Shown: piece by piece, positions 48,476 to 58,205 of the stretch
Numbering within the stretch: the stretch's first letter is position 1
How the letters are laid out: every line of letters begins with the position of its first letter
Origin: Rostrohypoxylon terebratum
Lineage: Eukaryota > Ascomycota > Sordariomycetes > Xylariales > Hypoxylaceae
Assembly: GCA_022497145.1 (NCBI GenBank)
Contig: MU385857.1
Location: 186,001-250,000, forward strand
Reading direction: 5' to 3'
DNA length: 64,000 nucleotides
Position numbers and translations under genes: made by a program
Notes under the pieces: generated by a model
The model's input: only the letters and a program-made list of their open reading frames with translations
What the model was told of the DNA's origin: nothing
Database searches by the model: none

Positions 48476-48907
48476 GTTGTTTTAGCCTCACGCTCATGAT
48501 ACCCATACCTATTTCTGATGCTCGAGTTAACAAAGGGCAGGTAACATTAACATTACATATTACATATTACATATTTATCAAACTACTAGGAAACTACTAG
48601 GAAACTACTATGGAACCACTAGCGAAAACCTTGAATGTGATCTGATACGACAACGTAGTACAAATTACAATTCGATAGATCTTCCTCATACGTAATGCGG
48701 CACATGGACGGAAATCACGACAGCGAAATGGTTTATGCCTTCCGTCTCTTGGGAAATAGTGTTTCGTAATGTTTCGTAATGATGGATTTCGCCGAATGTT
48801 GAATTTTATTTGAATTTCATCTTTCTTCTCCCTCGACATGTTCAATGACAACGCTTCGTCTAGTTGTTGACCCGTACACTTACTCCGAATTTCCGAGATC
48901 CAGCAAA
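48476..48907. other. Short intergenic region between HRQ1 and the RNase-like gene
   Basis: 432 bases. It contains ACATATT repeats near 48553-48573 and three copies of GAAACTACTA at about 48588-48611. No gene seen. Confidence 0.5.
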
Positions 48908-49766
48908 ATGTGGCTTCACACTATCCTAGCCTTGCTGTTTTTCTATATTCTACCAGCTCCATTTCTGACCAATGCACTCGTCATCCCGAAAAGTTCCCCA
49001 GTCCCAGTCGAAGCTCTGCTCCAGACCGTGAACGCTTCTCGTCCACACTTAGAGAAACGATACACTATCACTGACTGGAACAATGACCACCCAAACAACC
49101 AGATCGCAGACGTACATATCCCTTACAGTTTATCCCCATATACAAACTATACATATCTAAGCAGGGCACCTATATGCTAACTTTTTCCACCGCTACTTAC
49201 AGATATATGTATGTCCAGACGCGCACGGATTAATCTGCACAGCCTTCACCGCAAGGTCGGTATGGGACGCCTTCAACCGCGGCCTCTGGTTTGTCATGCA
49301 CCAAACACAAGACCGACCTCGCTGGGCCGGCAACCAATTCCCACATACCCTCGTGCTTCAGCAATACCATGCCCGACGAGTGGACTTAGGCGAGGCCGAC
49401 GGCGAGATATACGTCTTCCCGCTAAATCCCGGTCTCTTAGGCGAGTGGCCCGGTCTCAATATGGGTATGGGTCCCGTGTTCGGACCGCCTGGCCCGCATA
49501 GAGTGGTGTTCGACGATCGCGGCGTGTTTGTTGGCGTCGCGGTGATGCATGAAGCGGGGTGGTGGATGGACGATAGACTGGTTTGGTGCTATCCGATTTA
49601 CCCGTCTGGTGCTAGGGATAGCGGCGCGACGGCGGAGGGACACCCGGGCGTCGATGAGGCGTGGAGGGATACGTATGATGGGTTCCATTATGTGTACGCT
49701 CCTGACCCGGCGGATGGGTCGCGGCCGCCTCATCTTGGCGGGACTGATAGGCAGATTGACGAGTAG
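48908..49766 (+). CDS. Secreted ribonuclease T1/N1-fold protein with altered active site
   Basis: Exons 48908-49111 and 49203-49766 encode 255 aa. An upstream in-frame ATG at 48845 exists, but 48908 gives a clean signal peptide (MWLHTILALLFFYILPAPFL). A Lys-Arg site at 50-51 suggests Kex2 processing. The mature part has two Cys near its start (YVCPDAHGLICTAF) and one near the fold end (LVWCYP). The RNase T1 landmarks can be aligned: NQFPHTLV (His116, like His40), EIYVFPL (in place of YEWPIL), GPPGPHRVVF (Arg168, like Arg77) and VMHEAGW (His184, like His92). The base Glu58 position is Val139. The family cleaves single-stranded RNA after guanine; loss of Glu would weaken or abolish this. A role as an RNase-like effector or a binding protein is inference. 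Donor GTACAT is atypical. Confidence 0.72.
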
Positions 49767-50112
49767 GCGTAGAGGTTTATTTGGTCGCGGATATGTAACA
49801 GAAGCTAGGTAATTCGAAGGGGGTATTAATAGTTCGGGATGGTTCATATACAGAACGAGGACTTGTGGGTTATAATTATTCTAAGGCAGCAAGTATTCCT
49901 TCACCCTTATCATACACTCTTGCTGAAGTTCAGATAGACTCGTAAATAGTAATGGTGATAGACAATTTCAGTTATCAACCCAGAATCGACGATGCCCAAA
50001 CTCCTCTAACGCTATGCAAGTTCGCCGCAATATATGAATACAGAAGAAGACCCGACTCTATCATACTGACAGCCATCATAATTACATTACCAAGAAGCAC
50101 CATTCAACATGA
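49767..50112. other. Short convergent 3' intergenic region
   Basis: 346 bases between the stop codons of two convergent genes for secreted proteins. AT-rich, presumably both terminators; nothing else seen. Confidence 0.5.
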
Positions 50113-52265
50113 TTAAGAACTCCACTGCTGCGTGGTCCAGATCATCTCTGGTCCGGCAACAGCTTTCGACGCAATATCCCGCGCCTTGAGGTCCTTCGCG
50201 GTCGTCAGCACAGCCCATACATTCCCCGACAAACTCGAGGGCACCGTCGTTGTCCCGTCAGTAGCCACAGGGGTATACTGCAGGCCACCCCAGGCCCCGA
50301 TCCAGGCCACCCAATGGTCGCCGGTACTCCCACTCGGCACGTCGATCTTGATACTCAGCAACCTCCCGCTGCTGGGCTCCACGGTCTTGCTCGCGACAGC
50401 GAGGGCAGGGAATACCTTGCCGAAGGCCTGCGCGTCGGAGCCGCAGCTCGACACGTACTTGCTCGCGATGTAGGAGTAGGCCAGCTGGTACGGCATCAAG
50501 GCTTCGCGCGGCGCCGTCGACGCGTAGTGGCTCTGCATCATGTTCAGGACGGCGGAGGCGCGGGCTTGGGCGCCGAGCTCGGTGGCTAGCGAGGCGATGA
50601 GCCAGCTGTCGTTCGCGGCGGCCAGGGACATGGTGTCGATCTTGGCGCTGATGGAGAGCGTCAGGATCGTCTGGATGTCTTGTAGCCAGGAGGTGGCGGA
50701 GGCGGAGGCGGAGGCGGAGGCGAGCTTGTACTGGCACAGGGGGACGGTCGGCTTGGAGTAGTGTTGCAGGGAGTCCGTGTACGTCCTCCGGTGGATCAGG
50801 GCTTGCGCCGTCAGGGTGCCCAGGGTCTGCGTTATGGATTGCGGGTACACGCCGCTCCAGGCGCCTTCGGCGAGGCGCACGTAGCCTTCGAAGAGGAAGG
50901 CGACGAGGGCGTTGCTGATGTATTGTAGCGCTTGGAGGAGTTCGACCCCGTCGTCGCTGATGGAGGGAGCCCATTGGTAGTCGGAGGGCTGCGAGCCGCC
51001 GGCCATGCCCCCGATGTACGGCGCGTAGCTGCTGTTCGGAGGCGGGATGCTGCCCACTAGCGAGGGGTCCAGGCCCGTCGTGTTCAGCACGTTCCCGCCC
51101 ACGTTCGCGATTATGGTGCCGTTTATTTTCAGGGTGCCGACGAGAGGCGTGGTCGGCGGGATCGTGCTCGGAGGCGCCTTGGACGCGAGCGCCGCGAAGG
51201 CGGAGAAGGTCTTGTCGCCCGTCGCCGCCGCGTTGACGGACCCGACCATGCCGGCTTGGCAGTGCGTCTTCTTCGTCTGCGCGCAGTAGAACCAGATCGG
51301 GTTCGTGTTCTCGACCATGACTTCGAAGGTCACGCCGGACGGGGCCTGCGTCGTCGGGACGAAGGGCGCGGCGAAGCCGCCGTCGAGGGGTTGGCAGGGC
51401 TTGTCGAAGGAGGATTGGACGATGGAGTGGTTCTGCTACGGGTTAGGAGGCGGGACGTCAGGGCTGGTGGTGGTGGTAGGGGGGGACTTACTTGGGGGGT
51501 GTATTCGAATTCGAGAACTGTTCCGACTAGCTCGGTTATATTGTTGGGGTTGAATACTAGGTTTCCGTCAAAGCCGACGTCGATATGCAACTTTCGGAGA
51601 CCGCCGACGGGTAGGGTTCCTGCTGGAGGGGTACTTGGGGTAGCGGCTTTGAGGGCGTTGGCCTTGTATGCGTCGAATGTGTTTCCTGAAGCCGGTCTAG
51701 AGTGTGTTAGTATGGGTATAGTGGACATATTCATATTGGCATGACTAACGCGTTGATGGAGTGTACCATTCCGTTTTGACAGTGGTTTCCGTTTGTCTGA
51801 GGGCTAGAAAAATGGGTTAGGAATTAGTCTAGATATAAGTTGATGACTGATGAGCTCACCAGTAGAACCATAATGGCTTTGTGTCATTGACTGTGATGGT
51901 GAAGGTTGTCGGAGCTTCTACGTCAGGAGAAGTGTTGGGCGTGAACCCTGAGAAGATGCCGTTTTCTTGTAGCTGGCAAGGGGTAGCGAAAGCGGATTGT
52001 GCAACAGCATGATTCTAACATCCCAAGTTAGCTAAATATCTAGGTACCTAGATATGTCTTATGAAGTATTAAGACATTTAGATATGCTTACCTTCGCAAA
52101 GAACTTGTAGGTAACAGTATCTCCGGGTTGAGCTGTTAACGTCTCGGGATCAAATTTCAGTTGTCCCCCTTTACCAACTGTGACATTGTAATGCGTAGCG
52201 CTGGCAAGACTGGCGAAGGCTGCTAGCCCAAAGGCTATACTAGAAGGCTCAAACCACAACAACAT
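50113..52265 (-). CDS. Secreted double-cupredoxin protein with C-terminal Rds1/ferritin-like region
   Basis: Five exons: 52265-52092, 52014-51860, 51803-51750, 51696-51492 and 51432-50113, giving 635 aa. A signal peptide (MLLWFEPSSIAFGLAAFASL) leads into two tandem cupredoxin domains. Both keep a full type-1 copper ligand set: His60, Cys110, His117, Met122 and His198, Cys246, His253, Met258 (NHAV/WFYC/NHCQNGM and NHSIV/WFYC/THCQAGM). The C-terminal 330 residues are helical (VELLQALQYISNALVAFLFE; SLATELGAQARASAVLNMMQ) and resemble the Rds1 stress-response ferritin-like family, with weak iron ligands. The protein is probably extracellular or wall-bound, and fungal relatives are called extracellular serine-rich proteins. 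An ASASASASAT run is encoded by a GGCGGA repeat near 50695-50720. Function unknown; copper binding or redox activity is inferred. Confidence 0.85.
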
Positions 52266-53353
52266 CTTGTTGGTAGAATATAAGATAGTATGGTGTGAGT
52301 GTGTGGTGATGCTGAATTAGCAGTCTGCAGCAGAACTCAACAACAGCATGAACAGACTGTCTTATACAATCCCGACATGATGGTAAAATGAGGCCGCTAC
52401 AGCTACAGCCTTCTAAGCCTAGCGATTGTACCATGCTCTTCAACATGCCCAGAGACCCGGATTGGATGTCCATGTCGTAAACGGTGTAAGATGATTGGAC
52501 AAAGCCGTTGCGATCTATTTCTGGACCGTCCAATGTCTAAAATGAGATCAGCCCTGCAGAATCTTGGGTCGCTCCAGGTTCTGCCCGACCGTCGAGTGCC
52601 AGCACATGGCCGGGGGGGTCACCCGTCGGAAGACATTGGGCCGCGGAACTGCCACTCGGAGCCGGCACGAGATAGCCAAAGAAACATTTCCTTTATTTCA
52701 AGATTCTGTTGTCGAAGCGCGGGGAGCGAGGCGCATGGCAGACGGCTAGTATTGCTTCCGGTTGGCTGCGCCACCATTTTGACCAAGTCATTCAGCACGG
52801 CGCTAATGGCTTCCGGGGTGGCGCCAGCAAGGTCTTACCAACAACAATATCAAGTGAGGGAGGATGCTAGAATAGGTAGCTAGCAAATCTTGATTTGGGA
52901 TGACTATGTTTTCAGGTTGTGATAACCTCTACAAGAGGTTGATGGCCGGGGTTGTTCATGACACCGGAATTCTAGAATGTCGCGGCGCAGCAGCGCGATA
53001 AGCGCTTAACTGCTAACGGCATTGGTCCAGCGAGCTCAACCCGCCTGGATGCAACCTTTTCCGGTGGGAAAATAGATCCGTGCATGACATCGTAGCGATT
53101 TGACCAATGGCAACCCCTGTTCACATATATGCTTGGAAGCGTGGGATATTACATATCTAAACTCATGTAAAGCCCAACTGACTATCAAATACTTAGTAAA
53201 GGTCTAATATAATGACGATGTAAGTAAACGGTGACGCGGTGTCCCTGTAGCGACTTACATGATAAAATCTTTGTCTTATCCTCAAAACACGAAGCACAAA
53301 GCCAACCCCTAATCTGCCCATACCATATTACCTATAAACTAGGAACCGACACC
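52266..53353. other. Divergent promoter region
   Basis: Between the cupredoxin gene (minus) and the SUR7-like gene (plus). No gene supported. The middle is fairly GC-rich (52560-52860), with no recognisable repeat. Confidence 0.5.
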
Positions 53354-54515
53354 ATGCTGAATCGAAAACCCTCTATGGCCCATGGGGCTATAGCGTTTTT
53401 CTTCTCTCTTGTATCCCTTCTCCTTGCCCTTATAGTTATACTCTCTGGAGTAGGTGGACATGTATTGGCGGATTACTTGACAGTAGGTTCATAAGTCGTG
53501 GTCGTTGAACTTGAGCTTAGGCTAACTTACCCAGATCAATACAGAAGATCTGAGTGTTCCGTCAAAACTGAGTGGTTCGGCGCTGTTGATAGACTTGTCG
53601 ACGATAGGAGGTCAAGACTGGGTCGGGTCGGATAAAGACGCCAAGTCGTTAGGGCTTGCGCCTAGCTACAGTCTCAACCTCTTGACGACTTGTTCCGAGG
53701 ATGATGGCTCGACTACCTGCGAGACGCCGAAGATAGGGTTCAAATTCGATCCCAGCTCGGACCTTCATCTAGATGGCATTTCAGATGATGGGACGTACTC
53801 TGACGAGCTTCAATCATACGGGAAGACTTCGACGTTTCTCGGCGCTGGATACATCATCGGTACCCTCTTCACGGCCTTGACATGTCTCTTTATCATCGCT
53901 TCTTGCTTCTTCCCCAGGGCGATCATGTTCGGATTATTGACTTCGGGCTTGGCGTTTGTCTTCTTTCTTGCGTCGTCTATCGTTTCAGCAACAAGTTCGC
54001 ACAAGTTGAAGACGACATTCAACGATGCTCTCGGAAGCTCTGGAGTCCGTACCTCTACCAGCCCCAGAATGATTGGTCTTGGATTCGGAGCTGCCTTCGC
54101 CATCGTGATTGCACTCGTCTTGATGTACTTCCAGTTGCGAGCCTCGCGTAACCAACGGAAACAAGGCAGTTTCGAAAGCAAGACCGGATCATCAGATGGC
54201 CAAGGCTCACAGCCAGGTCTCCTCAGACGAGTTACTAAGTGGAATCGCCACAAGTATATGGAAGTCGAGAAGCAAAAGCCTATGGTTCATCGCCGCGGCC
54301 CTTCCCCTGAGGATGATAGACGAGCCCTCATCGCGACTGTGGAGGACGAATTCTCACACGAGCGCCCTAGCGGTCTCGCTATGGGACCCATGCAGAAGAA
54401 GTACAACAGTCGTAGCAGAAACCCGAGCGCCGCTTACGATCCACACACCAACACAGCGTATGGCTCGCAAGTGGACACTAGCTATAGTTACCGCAAGCCT
54501 TCAAATTATGTCTGA
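53354..54515 (+). CDS. SUR7/PalI-family four-helix membrane protein
   Basis: Exons 53354-53482 and 53535-54515 (52 nt intron, GGCTAAC branch) give 369 aa. The first helix (AIAFFFSLVSLLLALIVILS) is followed by an extracellular loop. The loop carries W(V)G...C...C (DWVGSDKDAKSLG, LTTCSEDDGSTTCETP), the SUR7/PalI Cys pair. Three more helices follow: YIIGTLFTALTCLFIIASCF, MFGLLTSGLAFVFFLASSIV and LGFGAAFAIVIALVLMYFQL. A cytoplasmic basic, Ser/Tyr-rich tail of about 155 residues ends SYSYRKPSNYV. Relatives sit in eisosomes (Sur7) or sense ambient pH (PalI/Rim9). The tail length and Cys spacing do not let me choose between these. Confidence 0.85.
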
Positions 54516-55324
54516 ATCAATCCATAGTGAAAGTAGAGGCAGTGGGTAGGACGGCAGGATAATTTGTAATATTGGTTGGGTTTCAGTTCGGTGTTACAAG
54601 GTCAATGTCGGCAGTTATTCATTCAGGGACTCGTTCATATGTGTAGATTCGCGGGCATCGATGTCTCAGGGTATAGATTGGCTGAATAATAACAACTTCG
54701 CGTATTTGTCGCTTATCTCCGTGTATGTACTTCGTATGTCTTGGGTTACGTTTTCGTGAATGTGACGGGAAAGATGGGAATAGCGTGACAGTCTTGGATG
54801 GAACAGATCAGATTCTTCCACCCCCGCTGTGGCTTACGGATAAATTCCTCCGCGACGGCTAACGATCTGGCCATGTGGCGTCTGCAGTCCGGACTCCGAT
54901 GGGGGGTGTTTCATTCAATTTAATGAATTTATTAGTAGGTGGCAACAGATGACAATTAATATACGGTAAATAATCTACGTATCCGTCTTGGATTCACACA
55001 GTAATGCTTGGCGGTTTGCGGGAAAAAGTCATGTTGTACAGGTATTTTAAGACATGAAGCCTCTTTCTGGTATCACGTAGAATCACGATCATGAGCAAGT
55101 CACTCACTATGTAACAAGGTAACAAGGTCTAGGGCACTAAGTTGCTGTATTCAGCTATCTTAAGACCTGTTGGCATATGCCTGGCTGTTTGGTCCTCGTA
55201 ATGTGCCCGGTGTAACTATCTAAATGCCATCGACACTGATCTTTCGTATCACTCCATCTCATCCACCTACTCCTCGCACGAGTATTCACAAGCGAAATAC
55301 TCTGTCGTAAGCGCCTAAGCTGCT
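54516..55324. other. Convergent 3' intergenic region
   Basis: 809 bases between two convergent stop codons. AT-rich in the middle (54911-54980); no gene or repeat recognised. Confidence 0.5.
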
Positions 55325-56803
55325 TTAGACGTGCATGAGGTGAATCATGACCATGATCATGACGAGAAAGCCGAACGACGCCGCGATGAGAAACATGATG
55401 AACAGGATCATCTCAGAAGGGGTGAAGCGGTGCAAGAAGCCGATGTTGCCGTCGCGGTTGTCTTCCTCGATGTTGCGCACCATGATGGTTCCGTACGAGC
55501 GATGACGGCGCGAGCCCGTGGTGATGAGCGGCTGGCGCTCCAGATCACGCGCGCGAGGCACATGAGGAGACTCCGAAGAGGTGCTGTCCTGTCTAGACGT
55601 TAGCACTTGCTCGTAATGGATATGATAAGTAGGGACTTTGGGGTGTTGAATTTTGCTTACCTGGCGAGTTCGAATGCGCGGGATGGGGCGGCGGGGGCCG
55701 TAGGAGACCGTGCCCGGGCCGCGAACGCGGGCGAATCGACCCTGCGCCAGCTCCTGTGTCTGAGCTTGCTCCTGGCTCTGGCCCTGCTTCTGGCCCTTCT
55801 CTTGGGTCTGCTCTTGGGCCTGCTCTTGAGCCTTCTCCTCGTGATCAGATGATCTAGTGCTGCCATGAGAGGAGCGTGGCATCAACGAGGTAACAGAGCT
55901 ACTGAGGGTAGCCGTATCTCGGAGGTTGTGAGGGCGATGAGTAGCCACAGCTCGAGTCATACGAGGGCCACGATGGCCATGAACAGTGCCGGTTCCTCGA
56001 TCACGCGCAGCTCCAGTCGTGTTCTCAGGGAAGGCGACAGGGAGGGTGATGCCGTCAGAAGGGCTGGTGATCTGAACGACACGTTCGCCACCGCCGTGAC
56101 CGGAGACAATGCTAGAAGCATCGAAGTCGGGGCTGTCCTCTTCAAAGATAGAGAAGCCGTCACGGTCAGTCTGGATGTCCGAAGTGGTAGGGGAGACAAG
56201 ACCGGCGGTCACAGGCGAGACGCTAGGACGCGGGTGGCTCAGGTTCGAGCTATGGTCCATGATGCTGCCGGGCGACATGAGACGTCGGAATGTAGGCGAA
56301 ACTACACGAGGCAGTTCCACCGGAGTCGCGAGCGTGGTGTCAGGGCCAAGCTGAAGACGGCCCGTGTTGAGAGGGCGAACGGGGGTGATCTGGCCAACAG
56401 CGCCACGGGCGGGAGAGGTGGCTGCGTGATCAATGCCATTACCGGCGCCGTCCATGCGACCGGGGCTCTCGATGGGATCAGAATGGACGCCACCGTTAGC
56501 GCGGCGGATAGGAGTTATGCCAGTCTGAGCATCAGAATACTGAGAGCCATGTGTAGTGACTGACTCGGCCTCAGAATCGGCCTTCGTAACAGCAGATGTT
56601 TCGACATCAGAGTTGTCATTGGTGGATGTAATTGCATGGAGTCGTTGAGAGGCCTCTTGGACTAGAGCCAAGTCCGGCTGAGTGGAGGTACCGCCGGAGG
56701 CTGAGGTGGCTACGTCACGGATGGAGGGACTGGCCTCAGCGGAGGCAATGGAGGCAGAAAAAGCTGCGGGAGAAGTCTCCATCTTGTTACCTTCGGTGCT
56801 CAT
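55325..56803 (-). CDS. Tail-anchored Ser/Thr/Gln-rich protein of unknown function
   Basis: Two exons 56803-55661 and 55588-55325 (468 aa). The intron 55660-55589 has a canonical GTAAGC donor, a GTGCTAAC branch and a CAG acceptor. It is 72 nt and free of in-frame stops, so the unspliced form would also be read through, adding 24 residues. The protein is Ser/Thr/Pro-rich and largely disordered. It has a Gln/Glu run (EKAQEQAQEQTQEKGQKQGQ, about 320-350) and ends in one hydrophobic helix (SEMILFIMFLIAASFGFLVM) followed by IHLMHV, so it is probably C-terminally anchored with the bulk cytosolic. I do not recognise a family. The 5' flank is purine-rich on the plus strand, meaning a CT-rich leader on the coding strand. 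Confidence 0.8.
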   Translation of the reverse strand: MSTEGNKMETSPAAFSASIASAEASPSIRDVATSASGGTSTQPDLALVQEASQRLHAITSTNDNSDVETSAVTKADSEAESVTTHGSQYSDAQTGITPIRRANGGVHSDPIESPGRMDGAGNGIDHAATSPARGAVGQITPVRPLNTGRLQLGPDTTLATPVELPRVVSPTFRRLMSPGSIMDHSSNLSHPRPSVSPVTAGLVSPTTSDIQTDRDGFSIFEEDSPDFDASSIVSGHGGGERVVQITSPSDGITLPVAFPENTTGAARDRGTGTVHGHRGPRMTRAVATHRPHNLRDTATLSSSVTSLMPRSSHGSTRSSDHEEKAQEQAQEQTQEKGQKQGQSQEQAQTQELAQGRFARVRGPGTVSYGPRRPIPRIRTRQVSKIQHPKVPTYHIHYEQVLTSRQDSTSSESPHVPRARDLERQPLITTGSRRHRSYGTIMVRNIEEDNRDGNIGFLHRFTPSEMILFIMFLIAASFGFLVMIMVMIHLMHV

Positions 56804-58205
56804 GATTAAATCGATTGTTCAATGAAGATATTGCAAAAGAAGATTGAAAGAAAACAACCTTATGCCAAAGGCAAGCTTGTCTTCGAGGAAGCGTGATCGA
56901 AGGTGGAAATAAAGGGAGATTGCAGGTTAGGAGAAAGTTGTAGAGTGTGTGATGAAGAAGAAGTGGAAGGTGAAGAGTGAAGGGAAAAGGAAAGGAATTG
57001 TGTGATTCACACTCCAGTTAAATAATATTCTCAGAAGGGTAGAACTACGGGGATGTCTGCCCTGGTGTCAAATTAGAGAGAGCACCATCGTGGGCCATGC
57101 CGGCGATTCGAAATTAAAGGATATCTGTACCGTATGGACGTTTGTATGCTGAATAGGGGGACCCGCGTTGCCACCAACAACTTGCAATTCACATTCGTTT
57201 GCCTATTGATGACTTGCCTCTTACTACCCTCAACACACCAAGTCCTAGTATCCTTTGGTTATAGGTGTAATATCTACTGTAACTCTTTGTAATCCTATGT
57301 ATCCTGGTCTTGACTATTTCTTTACCCTTATTTCTATCAAGACAGCTATTCATGCTCGACGTGATCCATACCAGATAACATTTAGCTACGAGAAGTATCG
57401 AGATCTAGTTAAGGCACTGACTCCAACCGGTTTTTTCTTGAGCAAGAGTTGTGAATTGATAGAACTTTAGGGGGGCAATCATATTGTCATTAACTACCCC
57501 GGCCCCGGAGCCCGGCCGGCGTTTGTTTATTTTCAATGCCACTATCTCAAAGCTGCAGAATAGGTACCTCCTAGTGTGAAACAAACAGTTTGCCCAAGTA
57601 CTACATGCGAGTTTGCGTGTTCCAGGACCTAAAAAGTATTTCCAGTTTCCGCTTCAGGAACGGCCGATGGCCGGGACACCGAAAACGGAACGGGGCCGGT
57701 TAAAGTGGACCCATCGGCACTGCCGGTTGATTCGGCAGTCGTGGACCAGAGGCCGCAGAGTCAATGCAGTATCACCAAGTCATGTGGGCTAATCACCAAT
57801 CATCCTTCAGCTAGAGATATGCATAAAATGTCTATGTAACGAGGGATCCATTGTTTTCATTCCATCTAGGCACCAAGGCACGTAGTTATCCAGCCGCTCC
57901 TTAAAAAAAAATCAGCGATCTGAATCGCCAACACATCGACATATAGCTCTGAGCCACTAAGCATTCTGGACATTCCCTTTCATTCAATTATTTAATTTAC
58001 GTTATCATTAGTAGCCCTGTGATTTCACACATATCGACCAAAGTCATCCCTCTAGTCTCTTGCCGAGAAGTCCCGTCACATTAGTCCAAAGAGAGGAGAA
58101 GCCACTGAAGCTTCATATAACGATTGCGCCCCAACATTCATGCCTTCGTCTCCAGTTAATCCCCCCAGACGTAGCTTATTATAAAGAAATATCATTCCGT
58201 CCACG
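56804..58205. other. Intergenic region between the tail-anchored gene and the Zn2Cys6 gene
   Basis: Promoter and leader of the minus-strand gene at 55325-56803. A GC-rich patch with several CCGG/CGGCCG words lies at about 57497-57735, unlike its AT-rich surroundings. No gene supported. Confidence 0.5.

Noticed and set aside
48845..48907. Alternative start of the secreted RNase-like protein at ATG 48845
   Set aside because: It would put 21 polar residues before the hydrophobic core and spoil the signal peptide; 48908 gives a typical one.
49211..49847. Several long overlapping frames on both strands over the RNase-like gene
   Set aside because: Only the 49203-49766 frame continues the signal-peptide exon in phase and carries the T1 landmarks; the others are Arg-rich shadows of GC-rich codons.
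55607..55852. Plus-strand Leu-rich open frame with apparent membrane helices
   Set aside because: It is the antisense reading of the Gln/Glu-rich repeat of the minus-strand gene; repeated CTC/CTG codons are the complement of GAG/CAG.
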